A stretch of 64,000 bases of DNA from contig NZ_CP019562.1 of assembly GCF_001983955.1 (NCBI RefSeq), positions 1 through 64,000 on the forward strand, given 5' to 3'. Both the position numbers and the translations under genes were made by a program. Every line of letters begins with the position of its first letter. Position 1 is the stretch's first letter. This stretch comes from Streptococcus oralis. Lineage in GTDB: Bacteria; Bacillota; Bacilli; Lactobacillales; Streptococcaceae. Below, piece after piece: positions 1-7,660 of the stretch. A model generated the notes under the pieces. The model was not told where the DNA came from, made no database searches, and saw only the letters and a program-made list of their open reading frames with translations.

Positions 1-1362
1 CTACTTAATTTTCTTTTTGATTGCTTCTATTTCTAAACGTAAATTATCGTCTTCGTCAATCAATGATTTGATTTTAGCATGGGCATGAATAACGGTGGTG
101 TGATCCTTTCCGCCAAATTCTTTTCCAATTTTTGGAAGACTGTTATCTGTCAGTTCTCTAGCTAGATACATAGCAACCTGACGTGCTAAAACGATGTTCT
201 GAACTCGTCTCGTACCTTTCATTTCTTTAACACTCACTCCATAAAAATTACCAACTTCAGTTTGGATTTTCTCAATTGGAATAACAAGTATCTGGCGGGC
301 GTCTTGCTTACGTGCTCTAATAGCTTCCGCAGCAATATCAATAGTAATATCCTTAATCTTCTTCACTCTGGCAATTAAAGTGATATCGTTGATTGCTCCT
401 TCCAATTCTCTAACATTTGAATCAAATTGGCCAGCCAAGTATTCTAGAGTATCACTTTGGAAATGGTAATCTAAGTGCTCTGTTTTACTTTGAAGAATGG
501 CGATACGTGTCTCAAAGTCAGGAGGAGTGATATTTTGCGTCAATCCCCAGCTAAAGCGTGTAACAAGTCTCTCTTCAAGTCCTTCTAGGTGTTTAGGACT
601 TCGATCACTGGTTAGGACAATCTGTTTCTGCTTATCATGAAGAGCATTGAAGGTATTGAAAAATTCTTCCTGGGTCGCGACTTTTTTGCCACTGAGAGAT
701 TGGATATCATCGATCAATAAGAGATCAAGGCTACGGTAAGTCTTTTTGAAATTTTCCATTTCCCCAAGTCGCAAGTGTTCAAGAAAGTCATTGATAAAGC
801 TTTCGGCAGGAATGTACTTGACACGCGCATCAGGAATATTTTTCAAAATCTCATTTCCAATCGCATTGAGCAAGTGAGTCTTTCCAAGACCAGGTCCTCC
901 ATAGATAAAAAGAGGATTATAAGTCAGAGCTAAATCTTCAGATACAGCTAGTGCAGCAGACACTGCCCAAACATTCCCATCACCTTGAATAAAGTTATCA
1001 AAGGTATATTTTTCTTTTAACCCTGTTTCGGAATAGGGAATCGTTGGTAGTGCAGGTGTGTAATCGTAAGTAGAGACACTATTCGTATCATTTACTTGAG
1101 GAGATTCTGTGCTCTGAGGTTTAGTGAAAATATAGTGAGGTTTGATTTCAGAATCATAAATTTCAAAACCAGCAGCAATAATAATATCTTTTAATTGCTT
1201 TTCCCACACCATTTCCATCTCTGATCTCGGTAGAAATATAGTAGCTGTGTTTTCTTCTACTTTGATGAGTTCAGCAGGTGTAGCATAGAAATCATACATA
1301 GATCGTGTCAATCTTTCTTGAGCAAATTCTAAAATACGATTCCAAAATTGCTTTTCTTTCAA
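1..1362 (-). CDS. dnaA: Chromosomal replication initiator DnaA
   Basis: Complete 453-residue DnaA, the AAA+ protein that binds DnaA boxes at oriC and opens the origin. Domain I is about residues 1-85, a short variable linker follows, and the AAA+ core has Walker A GGPGLGKT (155-162) and Walker B LLLIDDIQ (214-221). The C-terminal helix-turn-helix carries the DnaA signature DHTTVIHA near residue 420. The start is TTG at 1362, with AAAGGAGG eight bases upstream; no ATG fits better and the length is normal for streptococci. The gene ends at the window edge, so dnaN would lie just outside. Transcription runs away from oriC. Identity is beyond reasonable doubt. Confidence 0.99.
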   Translation of the reverse strand: MKEKQFWNRILEFAQERLTRSMYDFYATPAELIKVEENTATIFLPRSEMEMVWEKQLKDIIIAAGFEIYDSEIKPHYIFTKPQSTESPQVNDTNSVSTYDYTPALPTIPYSETGLKEKYTFDNFIQGDGNVWAVSAALAVSEDLALTYNPLFIYGGPGLGKTHLLNAIGNEILKNIPDARVKYIPAESFINDFLEHLRLGEMENFKKTYRSLDLLLIDDIQSLSGKKVATQEEFFNTFNALHDKQKQIVLTSDRSPKHLEGLEERLVTRFSWGLTQNITPPDFETRIAILQSKTEHLDYHFQSDTLEYLAGQFDSNVRELEGAINDITLIARVKKIKDITIDIAAEAIRARKQDARQILVIPIEKIQTEVGNFYGVSVKEMKGTRRVQNIVLARQVAMYLARELTDNSLPKIGKEFGGKDHTTVIHAHAKIKSLIDEDDNLRLEIEAIKKKIK

Positions 1363-1578
1363 CTAATTTTCCTCCTTTACTATGATTTTAGTAGTTTAGT
1401 GCTAGACTTATTTTACCATAGATAGTAGGATTTTTCCACAGATTGGGGAAAAGAATCCACAATGTTAGTAGTATTTATCCACAGGTTGGGGATAAATAGG
1501 AAAATCCTTGATTTAATAGGGTTATTGATAAAAAAATTGGTGGATAAATTTGTGGGTTGAGAAAATAAAAGAACAGCC
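1363..1578. other. oriC: Replication origin oriC with DnaA boxes
   Basis: AT-rich 216-bp spacer between dnaA and parB. It holds a consensus DnaA box TTATCCACA (1475-1483), close variants TTTTCCACA (1432-1440) and GAATCCACA (1453-1461), and an inverted near-match GGTGGATAA (1539-1547). AT-rich runs around 1500-1536 could serve as the unwinding element. The position between dnaA and parB is the known oriC location in Streptococcus. It must also contain the dnaA promoter, which I could not place confidently. Confidence 0.9.
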
Positions 1579-2337
1579 TTATTTCAGGCTGTTAATAATT
1601 CTATCGTATTCTTCTTGACTTGAAAAGGAGATAATAATCTTTCCAGTATCTTTTTTTGAAAGTTTAATTTCTACACTTAAACCGAGTAGTTTTTTTAATT
1701 TATCTTCTTCGTCTTTGATGAAAGAATCACTTTTTTTTTGCTTCTTTTGTTTTTTCTCTGTAAGAAGTGCTTCTAACTTTCTCACAGAAATATCTTCATT
1801 TTTGATTAGTTGGAAGAAATAGTCTTGCTGCTCTTTGTCTAAACCAACTAGAGAACGTGCATGCGCTTGAGAAATTTTTCCATTTTCTACTTCAACTAAG
1901 ATATATTCTGGTAGGGAAAGTAAACGAATAAAATTAGTGATATAAGGACGAGATTTCCCCATTTTATCCGCTATCTCAGTGTGAGTAAATCCTTTTTCTA
2001 CTAAAGATTCGTAGGCGCGTGCTTCTTCAACAGGATTTAAATTTTCTCTCTGCAAATTCTCAATGATTGACTGGATCATCATTTCCTGATCTGAGAGGTG
2101 CTTTACAACGGCTGGAATAGAGGTCAGACCAGCCAAGAGAGAAGCCCGATATCGTCTCTCTCCTGCAAGGATTTCATAACCAATTACAGGAGATTGACGA
2201 ACGATGATTGGTTGGATGAGCCCATTTTCTTTGATTGACTGAGCTAATTCCTTTAGTTTATCTGTATCAAATTCTTTTCGAGGTTGGTAAGGATTCTTTT
2301 GTATTTCAGAGATAGAAATCATTTCAAATTTTTCCAT
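1579..2337 (-). CDS. parB: Chromosome partitioning protein ParB (Spo0J)
   Basis: 252-residue ParB/Spo0J, the CTP-dependent clamp that loads at parS sites near the origin and recruits SMC. The N-terminal ParB domain shows the conserved stretch QPIIVRQ...GYEILAGERRYRA (about residues 42-66), followed by the helix-turn-helix (HTEIADKMGKSRPYITN) that reads parS and a short dimerisation tail. Streptococci have no parA partner and none is present here. The ATG start at 2337 has no strong ribosome-binding site. It lies 57 bp downstream of htrA on the same strand, so read-through from htrA is likely. Two parS-like sites lie elsewhere in the window (11937 and 23137). Confidence 0.97.
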   Translation of the reverse strand: MEKFEMISISEIQKNPYQPRKEFDTDKLKELAQSIKENGLIQPIIVRQSPVIGYEILAGERRYRASLLAGLTSIPAVVKHLSDQEMMIQSIIENLQRENLNPVEEARAYESLVEKGFTHTEIADKMGKSRPYITNFIRLLSLPEYILVEVENGKISQAHARSLVGLDKEQQDYFFQLIKNEDISVRKLEALLTEKKQKKQKKSDSFIKDEEDKLKKLLGLSVEIKLSKKDTGKIIISFSSQEEYDRIINSLK

Positions 2338-2366
2338 GATTCTACACTAACATATCTTTTACTTTC

Positions 2367-2384
2367 TGTAAAGTTTTCTTTACA
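2367..2384. other. Short perfect dyad between htrA and parB
   Basis: TGTAAAG and CTTTACA flank a TTTT loop (7-bp stem). It lies in the short spacer between the htrA stop and the parB start. It has no T-run on the minus strand, so it is a weak candidate for an RNA processing site, attenuator or protein-binding dyad. Function unknown. Confidence 0.35.
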
Positions 2385-2394
2385 CTGATGTCAA

Positions 2395-3591
2395 TTAAGA
2401 CTCTAAATCACCAGAATTCTTATCTAGTTTAATTGAAGTTGTTTCCTCCTTACCGTTACGGTAGTAGGTTATTTTGATAGTATCTCCAATAGCATGATTG
2501 TAAAGAGCATGTTGTAGGTCTGTTGATGAGGCAATCTCTTTGTCGTCAACTTTGGTAATGACATCGTATTTTTGAAGATGTCCATTTGCTGGCATATTGT
2601 TTTGAACAGATCGAACAACTACACCTGAAGTGAGGCCACTTGGAATGTTAAGTTTTCTAAGATCACTAGCTCCAACATTTGACAGATTGACCATTTGAAT
2701 TCCAAGAGCAGGACGAGTCACTTTACCATCACTTTCAAGCTGTTTAATGATATTTTGTGCATCGTTTGAAGGAATTGCAAAACCAAGACCTTCTACAGAT
2801 GTTCCACCATTACTTGCAATTTTACTTGATGTAATACCAATTACTTGTCCTTGAATATTTACAAGTGGACCACCAGAGTTACCAGGGTTAATGGCCGTAT
2901 CTGTTTGAATGGCTTTTGTTGAAATAGCTTGACCATCTTCAGATTTTAGAGAAACATTTCGATTAAGACTTGAAACAATCCCCTGTGTAACTGTATTAGC
3001 ATATTCTGAACCTAGAGGACTACCGATAGCAATCGCTGTTTCTCCAACACTAAGTTGACTTGAATCCCCAAATTCTGCCACTGTTGTAACTTTTTCTGAA
3101 GAAATTTTAACGACAGCAATATCAGAGAAGGTATCAGATCCGACAATTTCACCAGGAACCTTGGTACCATCTGCTAAGCGGATATCAACTTTTGAAGCTC
3201 CATTGATAACGTGAGTATTGGTTACAAGATAGGCATCTTTATCATCCTTTTTATAGATAACACCTGATCCCTCACTTGCGATTTGTTGATTGTCTGAATC
3301 AGAATTAGTTTCATCAGCATTAAATACACTACTTTGTCTACTGCTAGAAGAAGAATAAGTAATGATTGAGACAACAGCATCCTTAACTTTATTTACTGCT
3401 TGAGTGGTTGAATTTTCATTCTTATAGGATGTTTGAGTGACAGTGCCAGAATTATTATTTGTAGCTTGATTTCCTTGTTTTTGATAAAGTTGTAATGTTA
3501 CGAAACTTCCTAAGGCACCGCTTAAAAATCCGATTAGAATGATTACGAGAATTTTAACTCCTTTTTTGTAAAATTTTTGTAAGTGTTTCAT
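2395..3591 (-). CDS. htrA: Surface serine protease HtrA (DegP family)
   Basis: 398-residue membrane-anchored quality-control protease. One transmembrane helix (about 12-35) is followed by a Ser/Asn-rich linker, then a trypsin-like domain with catalytic His127 (NTHVI), Asp157 (FSDIAV) and Ser239 (GNSGGP), and a C-terminal PDZ domain (about 290-385). In pneumococcus HtrA degrades misfolded exported proteins and the competence peptide, which fits its position beside comCDE. The ATG is preceded by GGAGG. A CiaR-type box overlaps the promoter (see 3623-3655), so control by the CiaRH two-component system is expected. Confidence 0.98.
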   Translation of the reverse strand: MKHLQKFYKKGVKILVIILIGFLSGALGSFVTLQLYQKQGNQATNNNSGTVTQTSYKNENSTTQAVNKVKDAVVSIITYSSSSSRQSSVFNADETNSDSDNQQIASEGSGVIYKKDDKDAYLVTNTHVINGASKVDIRLADGTKVPGEIVGSDTFSDIAVVKISSEKVTTVAEFGDSSQLSVGETAIAIGSPLGSEYANTVTQGIVSSLNRNVSLKSEDGQAISTKAIQTDTAINPGNSGGPLVNIQGQVIGITSSKIASNGGTSVEGLGFAIPSNDAQNIIKQLESDGKVTRPALGIQMVNLSNVGASDLRKLNIPSGLTSGVVVRSVQNNMPANGHLQKYDVITKVDDKEIASSTDLQHALYNHAIGDTIKITYYRNGKEETTSIKLDKNSGDLES

Positions 3592-3622
3592 ATACGCCTC
3601 CGTTTGTTATTTATTTACTCAG

Positions 3623-3655
3623 ATTATAAACCTATTAACTTAATCCAAACTTAAA
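3623..3655 (-). promoter_or_regulatory. htrA promoter with CiaR box
   Basis: On the minus strand TTTAAG-N5-ATTAAG (3655-3639) matches the CiaR direct-repeat consensus exactly, and a perfect -10 TATAAT (3628-3623) follows it. htrA is an established CiaR target in S. pneumoniae. The box occupies the usual -35 position, typical of CiaR activation. Confidence 0.85.
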
Positions 3656-3676
3656 AGCTTAAAGTTTTACACAAGT

Positions 3677-3762
3677 TGTGGATAACTCACTTTATTCTGT
3701 GAATTCACTAGTATTTTTGAATGATTTTTGTGTGTATAAGATGTGAAATGAAGTGTGGATAT
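3677..3762. other. DnaA-box-like cluster in the htrA-rlmH spacer
   Basis: Three DnaA-box-like sequences in the same orientation lie within 86 bp: TGTGGATAA (3677-3685, perfect inverted consensus), TGTGTATAA (3731-3739) and TGTGGATAT (3754-3762). They lie between the divergent htrA and rlmH starts, about 2.2 kb from oriC. They could titrate DnaA, form a secondary origin patch, or regulate rlmH by DnaA. Seen directly; function inferred. Confidence 0.55.
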
Positions 3763-3776
3763 GATAGAATAGAAGA

Positions 3777-4256
3777 ATGAAAATAAAAATTGTAACAGTG
3801 GGAAAATTAAAAGAAAAATACCTTAAAGATGGTATTGCTGAATATACCAAACGAATTTCACGTTTCGCCAAATTAGAAATGATTGAGCTCACTGATGAGA
3901 AGACACCTGACAAAGCCAGTGAATTAGAAAATCAAAAAATCTTGGAAACAGAAGGTGAAAGAATTCTTTCTAAGGTTGGAGAAAGAGACTTTGTCGTTGT
4001 ACTAGCCATTGAAGGAAAAACACTCTCCTCAGAGGAATTTAGTAAGCAACTAGAGCAAGCTTCTATCAAAGGATATTCAACACTTACTTTTATCATTGGA
4101 GGAAGTTTGGGTCTAGCTCCTGTTGTAAAAAATAGGGCCAATCTTTCTGTCAGTTTTGGCCATCTGACATTACCACATCAGTTAATGAGATTGGTTTTAG
4201 TTGAACAAATTTACCGTGCTTTTACAATTCAACAGGGTTCTCCTTACCACAAATAG
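3777..4256 (+). CDS. rlmH: 23S rRNA pseudouridine-1915 N3-methyltransferase RlmH
   Basis: 159-residue SPOUT-fold methyltransferase that methylates pseudouridine 1915 in helix 69 of 23S rRNA using S-adenosylmethionine. The C-terminal trefoil-knot signature is present: FIIGGSLGL (about 105-113), then [20 protein letters not shown] and the invariant tail GSPYHK. Length matches the family. The ATG has only a weak purine-rich ribosome site. It is transcribed divergently from htrA and is followed by tRNA-Arg. Gene order htrA-rlmH-comC is a standard mitis-group arrangement. Confidence 0.97.
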   Translation: MKIKIVTVGKLKEKYLKDGIAEYTKRISRFAKLEMIELTDEKTPDKASELENQKILETEGERILSKVGERDFVVVLAIEGKTLSSEEFSKQLEQASIKGYSTLTFIIGGSLGLAPVVKNRANLSVSFGHLTLPHQLMRLVLVEQIYRAFTIQQGSPYHK

Positions 4257-4299
4257 AAGATTGACTTAGCTCTTGTTTTTTGATAGAATGGTCATGTTA

Positions 4300-4373
4300 G
4301 GTCTCATAGCTCAGCTGGATAGAGCATTCGCCTTCTAAGCGAACGGTCGCAGGTTCGAATCCTGCTGGGATCA
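4300..4373 (+). tRNA. tRNA-Arg (anticodon TCT)
   Basis: A 74-nt cloverleaf. The acceptor GGTCTCA pairs with TGGGATC (two G.U pairs), the D arm is GCTC/GAGC, the anticodon stem TTCGC/GCGAA encloses loop CTTCTAA, and the T arm is GCAGG-TTCGAAT-CCTGC. The discriminator is A and CCA is not encoded. A promoter TTGACT-17-TAGAAT (4261-4289) precedes it. It is the customary tRNA upstream of comC in this group. Confidence 0.96.
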
Positions 4374-4385
4374 ATTTTAGATGCG

Positions 4386-4412
4386 AAGCTGGGGTAAATC
4401 CCAGCTTTTTTC
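4386..4412 (+). terminator. Terminator after tRNA-Arg
   Basis: AAGCTGGG/CCCAGCTT stem with a 6-nt loop, followed by a run of T. It insulates the tRNA from the comCDE promoter that starts about 10 bp further on. Confidence 0.85.
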
Positions 4413-4422
4413 TTAAAAAAGT

Positions 4423-4489
4423 GCGTTTCAGGTGCAAAAATGTACAGTTGGGAAGAATTTTTTCTTACATGGTCTTCATTTTGTATAAT
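4423..4489 (+). promoter_or_regulatory. comCDE promoter with ComE direct repeat
   Basis: Two imperfect repeats, GCGTTTCAGG (4423) and ACAGTTGGGA (4444), start 21 bp apart, matching the ComE-box layout of pneumococcal early competence promoters. A perfect -10 TATAAT with extended TG-like context lies at 4484-4489. Phosphorylated ComE is expected to bind here and drive the autocatalytic loop. The left repeat is the weaker one, as is common for comCDE. Confidence 0.85.
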
Positions 4490-4537
4490 AGGTGTGTAAG
4501 CTAACTTACAAGAAAAAATAATACAGGAGATTTCATT

Positions 4538-4663
4538 ATGAAAAATACAGTAAAGTTGGAACAATTTAAAGAAGTAACAGAGGCAGAATTGCAGGAGATT
4601 CGAGGTGGAGATAAAAGACTACCTTACTTTTTTAAACATCTTTTTTCAAATAGGACAAAGTAG
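4538..4663 (+). CDS. comC: Competence-stimulating peptide precursor ComC
   Basis: 41-residue peptide precursor. The 24-residue leader ends in the double-glycine cleavage site (…ELQEIRGG) recognised by ComAB-type peptidase transporters. The mature peptide is DKRLPYFFKHLFSNRTK (17 residues), cationic and hydrophobic like other mitis-group pheromones. AGGAGA lies about 8 bases upstream of the ATG. It opens the comCDE operon 44 bases downstream of the promoter's -10. I recall this mature sequence as the S. oralis pherotype; it clearly differs from pneumococcal CSP-1 and CSP-2. The secreted peptide should signal through the adjacent ComD. Confidence 0.97.
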   Translation: MKNTVKLEQFKEVTEAELQEIRGGDKRLPYFFKHLFSNRTK

Positions 4664-4683
4664 TAATATTATAGGGTGATAGG

Positions 4684-6003
4684 ATGAGTTTATTAGGATT
4701 TGGGATAGTTATTCTTCATATTTTTATTTTAACAATAAGCTATGAATTAATTTGTAAAGTAACTAAAAAAGAAAGATATTTATTTATAGCTTGTATATTT
4801 GTATATCAGTCTGTAGCTGAATTTTTCTTTGACTTTATTTCATTAGGTGGGTTAGGGATTGAAAAGTTTATATTTCCTTTTATTCTATATACTTCTATAG
4901 TAGTTTTAAAGAAATATGATAAGCATAAAGGAATGTTTATCAGTTTACTATTGTCTTTATTATATCACAGTACACATACTTTTTTATCAGTAACCCTATC
5001 CTCTATAACAGGTGATGCTTTTGTGATAGAACATGAAGTGATGTTTTATTTAGGAGTACTATTACTAACATATTTAATTATTAAAAAAATTATTACTTAT
5101 TTCCATTTAGAACTTACTTATTTTGATAAAGATTATCTGTACCCTTTTTTAAAAAAAGTAATAGTTGCTTTCTTTGGTTTGCATATCTTATTGTTTATTT
5201 CAGATATAGTAAGTACAACTCATCATTTAAATAGCTTCGGAAGTATTTTATCAACCATTGTTTTTATTTGCTTGTTATTGATTTTCTTTGCAATGAATTC
5301 TCACAAGGTTCAAATTGAAAAAGAGATTGCTCTAAAACAAAAGAAATTTGAACAAAAACATTTACAGACTTATACTGATGAAATTGTGGAGTTGTATAAT
5401 GAAATTCGAGGTTTTCGTCATGACTATGCAGGGATGCTTGTTAGCATGCAAATGGCGATTGACAGTGGAGATTTACAAGAAATTAACAGGGTTTACAATG
5501 AAGTCCTAGTAAAAGCAAATCAGAAATTGAGGTCAGAAAAATATACTTACTTTGATTTAAATAATATAGAAGACTCTGCTTTACGGAGTTTAATTGCTCA
5601 ATCGATTGTCTATGCACGAAAAAATGATGTAGAGTTTACATTGGAAGTAAAGGATATCATTACTAGACTGTCAATAGATTTACTTGATCTGGTTCGTATC
5701 ATGAGCATTTTATTAAACAATGCCGTTGAAGGTGCTGCAGATAGTTATTTGAAACAAATGGAAGTTGCAGTCATTAAAATGGATTTTGAAACAGTTATAG
5801 TTATCCAGAATTCATGCAAAATCACTATGACGCCTTCAGAGGATCTATTTGCCTTAGGTTTCTCTACCAAGGGAAGAAATAGAGGTCTAGGGCTTAATAA
5901 TGTCAAAGAGATCTTAGATAAGTATGACAACATTATCTTAGAAACTGAGATGGAAGACAACACATTTAGACAAATTATTAGATTTAAGAGGGAATTCGAA
6001 TGA
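4684..6003 (+). CDS. comD: Competence histidine kinase ComD
   Basis: 439-residue sensor kinase of the HPK10 (peptide pheromone) class. The N-terminal half is hydrophobic with about six or seven membrane helices (1-205) that form the CSP receptor. A coiled-coil linker follows, then the phospho-acceptor His246 in FRHDYAG. The ATPase part carries the N-box ILLNNAVEGA and the glycine-rich GLGLNNV. It lies 20 bp after comC and overlaps comE by 4 bp, so the three genes are co-transcribed. Membrane-domain sequence is expected to co-vary with the CSP pherotype. Confidence 0.97.
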   Translation: MSLLGFGIVILHIFILTISYELICKVTKKERYLFIACIFVYQSVAEFFFDFISLGGLGIEKFIFPFILYTSIVVLKKYDKHKGMFISLLLSLLYHSTHTFLSVTLSSITGDAFVIEHEVMFYLGVLLLTYLIIKKIITYFHLELTYFDKDYLYPFLKKVIVAFFGLHILLFISDIVSTTHHLNSFGSILSTIVFICLLLIFFAMNSHKVQIEKEIALKQKKFEQKHLQTYTDEIVELYNEIRGFRHDYAGMLVSMQMAIDSGDLQEINRVYNEVLVKANQKLRSEKYTYFDLNNIEDSALRSLIAQSIVYARKNDVEFTLEVKDIITRLSIDLLDLVRIMSILLNNAVEGAADSYLKQMEVAVIKMDFETVIVIQNSCKITMTPSEDLFALGFSTKGRNRGLGLNNVKEILDKYDNIILETEMEDNTFRQIIRFKREFE

Positions 6004-6752
6004 AAGTATTAATTTTAGAAGATGTTATTGAACATCAAGTGAGACTAGAGAGAATATTAAATGAAATCTCGGAAGAATCGAATATTCCTATTTCATATAA
6101 GACAACAGGAAAAGTTCGTGAATTTAAGGAATATATCGAAAATGATGAAGTAAACCAGCTTTATTTCCTAGATATTGATATTCATGGAATCGAGAAAAAA
6201 GGCTTTGAAGTGGCTCAGTTTATCCGTCATCACAATCCTTATGCTATTATTGTCTTTATTACCAGTCGATCTGAATTTGCTACCTTAACGTATAAATACC
6301 AGGTATCAGCCCTAGATTTTGTTGATAAAGATATCAATGATGAATTGTTCAAAAAACGCATCGAGCAGAGTATTTTTTACACTAAGAGTATGCTGCTTGA
6401 AAACGAAGATGTTGTAGACTATTTTGATTACAACTATAAAGGAAATGATTTGAAAATTCCTTACCATGACATTTTGTATATCGAAACCACAGGAGTTTCT
6501 CATAAACTTCGGATTATTGGTAAGAATTTTGCTAAAGAATTCTATGGAACTATGACAGATATTCAGGAAAAGGACAAACATACCCAGCGATTTTATTGCT
6601 CCCATAAATCTTTCCTTGTCAATGTAGGAAATGTGAGAGAAATTGATCGAAAGAATTTAGAAGTTGTCTTTTATGAAGATCATCGTTGTCCCATTACCCG
6701 TTTGAAAGTTCGTAAACTAAAAGATATTCTAGAGAAAAAATCTAAAAAGTGA
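6000..6752 (+). CDS. comE: Competence response regulator ComE
   Basis: 250-residue response regulator. The receiver domain has the acidic pair near residues 7-8 and the phospho-acceptor Asp58 (YFLDID). The C-terminal half is a LytTR DNA-binding domain (about 140-245, including HKSFLVN). ComE phosphorylated by ComD activates the early competence genes, including its own operon through the repeat at 4423-4453. The start ATG overlaps the comD stop (ATGA). The downstream boundary is the tRNA-Glu promoter. Confidence 0.98.
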   Translation: MKVLILEDVIEHQVRLERILNEISEESNIPISYKTTGKVREFKEYIENDEVNQLYFLDIDIHGIEKKGFEVAQFIRHHNPYAIIVFITSRSEFATLTYKYQVSALDFVDKDINDELFKKRIEQSIFYTKSMLLENEDVVDYFDYNYKGNDLKIPYHDILYIETTGVSHKLRIIGKNFAKEFYGTMTDIQEKDKHTQRFYCSHKSFLVNVGNVREIDRKNLEVVFYEDHRCPITRLKVRKLKDILEKKSKK

Positions 6753-6780
6753 TTGACAATTAGTAAGAAATTGATATAAT
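6753..6780 (+). promoter_or_regulatory. Promoter of the tRNA-Glu/tRNA-Asn unit
   Basis: Perfect -35 TTGACA (6753-6758) and perfect -10 TATAAT (6775-6780) with a 16-bp spacer, starting directly after the comE stop codon. It drives the two tRNAs independently of competence. Confidence 0.85.
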
Positions 6781-6803
6781 GGTTATATCTGCTACAGATA
6801 GAT

Positions 6804-6875
6804 GGTCCGTTGGTCAAGGGGTTAAGACACCGCCTTTTCACGGCGGTAACACGGGTTCGAATCCCGTACGGACTA
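6804..6875 (+). tRNA. tRNA-Glu (anticodon TTC)
   Basis: 72-nt cloverleaf: acceptor GGTCCGT/ACGGACT, anticodon stem CCGCC/GGCGG around TTTTCAC, T arm CGGG-TTCGAAT-CCCG, discriminator A. CCA is not encoded. Five bases separate it from tRNA-Asn. Confidence 0.96.
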
Positions 6876-6880
6876 TTTTA

Positions 6881-6954
6881 TCCGCCATAGCTCAGTTGGT
6901 AGTAGCGCATGACTGTTAATCATGATGTCGTAGGTTCGAGTCCTACTGGCGGAG
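6881..6954 (+). tRNA. tRNA-Asn (anticodon GTT)
   Basis: 74-nt cloverleaf: acceptor TCCGCCA/TGGCGGA, loop CTGTTAA with anticodon GTT, T arm GTAGG-TTCGAGT-CCTAC, discriminator G. CCA is not encoded. Co-transcribed with tRNA-Glu. Confidence 0.96.
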
Positions 6955-6960
6955 TCAGAT

Positions 6961-6992
6961 AAAAAAAGAACACCATTGGTGTTCTTTTTTTA
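6961..6992. terminator. Bidirectional terminator between tRNA-Asn and the TetR gene
   Basis: GAACACC/GGTGTTC stem with ATT loop, flanked by A7 on the left and T7 on the right, so it works for both convergent units. It overlaps the stop codon of the TetR-type gene. Confidence 0.9.
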
Positions 6993-7532
6993 TCTGACAT
7001 CACCTAACATTTTCATAAGGAAGTCTGTCATTTCTTGCGGACTTTCTTTTTTTCCGTGAGCAATCCAAGTCTGGCAAACACCAAATAGGGCATTTGTTAG
7101 ATAAATACTGCTGTATTCTAATTCTATTGGAGTGAGTTGTAGTTTCATAAAGCGTTTCTGAAGGTCGGTGCTAAGCATAATGTGAAGCTTATTTCTCAAG
7201 AAATTTTGGATTTCTTTTGTTCCATTTTCAGACAAGAGTGCAGCCAAGAGTGGCTCAGACTCTAAATATTCAAATACTTCTAAAATAGCATCTCTTTTGT
7301 GATGAGCATGTTTTTGGAAAATATACTCAAAGGTATGAAATAGCTTACTTTGGTAGAGTTCAATCATATCATACTTATCCTTGTAGTGAGTGTAAAAGCT
7401 GGAACGACTAATTCCGGCTTTTTCTGCTAACTTGACAGTAGAAATTTGATCAAAGGGCTGGTCCATCAATAATTGAACCATGGCATTTTCGATAATTCGT
7501 TTTGTTTTTAAACGTTTGTTACTTTCTTTCAT
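6990..7532 (-). CDS. TetR/AcrR-family transcriptional regulator
   Basis: 180-residue regulator with an N-terminal TetR helix-turn-helix (about residues 10-56; ISTVKLAEKAGISRSSFYTHYKDK is the usual recognition segment) and an unrelated all-helical ligand domain. ATG with a strong AAGGAGG site. It is divergent from the YhgE-type gene, and two similar dyads lie in the shared spacer (7555-7646), which suggests that it represses itself and its neighbour. The inducer is unknown. Family assignment is firm; target assignment is inference. Confidence 0.9.
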   Translation of the reverse strand: MKESNKRLKTKRIIENAMVQLLMDQPFDQISTVKLAEKAGISRSSFYTHYKDKYDMIELYQSKLFHTFEYIFQKHAHHKRDAILEVFEYLESEPLLAALLSENGTKEIQNFLRNKLHIMLSTDLQKRFMKLQLTPIELEYSSIYLTNALFGVCQTWIAHGKKESPQEMTDFLMKMLGDVR

Positions 7533-7554
7533 AATTCCTCCTTGTAAACAAAAA

Positions 7555-7646
7555 TAGACTATGTGTCTAAAAAAATATTTTTTACCTTGTAATTTAGATT
7601 TTTTTATGTATAATCTATTATATCAAAATTTTAGACAATATGTGTA
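7555..7646. promoter_or_regulatory. Divergent promoter region with two putative TetR operators
   Basis: The perfect dyad TAGAC-N5-GTCTA (7555-7569) and the near-copy TAGAC-N5-GTGTA (7632-7646) flank a plus-strand promoter TTGTAA-16-TATAAT (7587-7614). The second copy sits at the expected transcription start of the yhgE-like gene. Confidence 0.6.
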
Positions 7647-7660
7647 AAAAAGGAGGAAAC

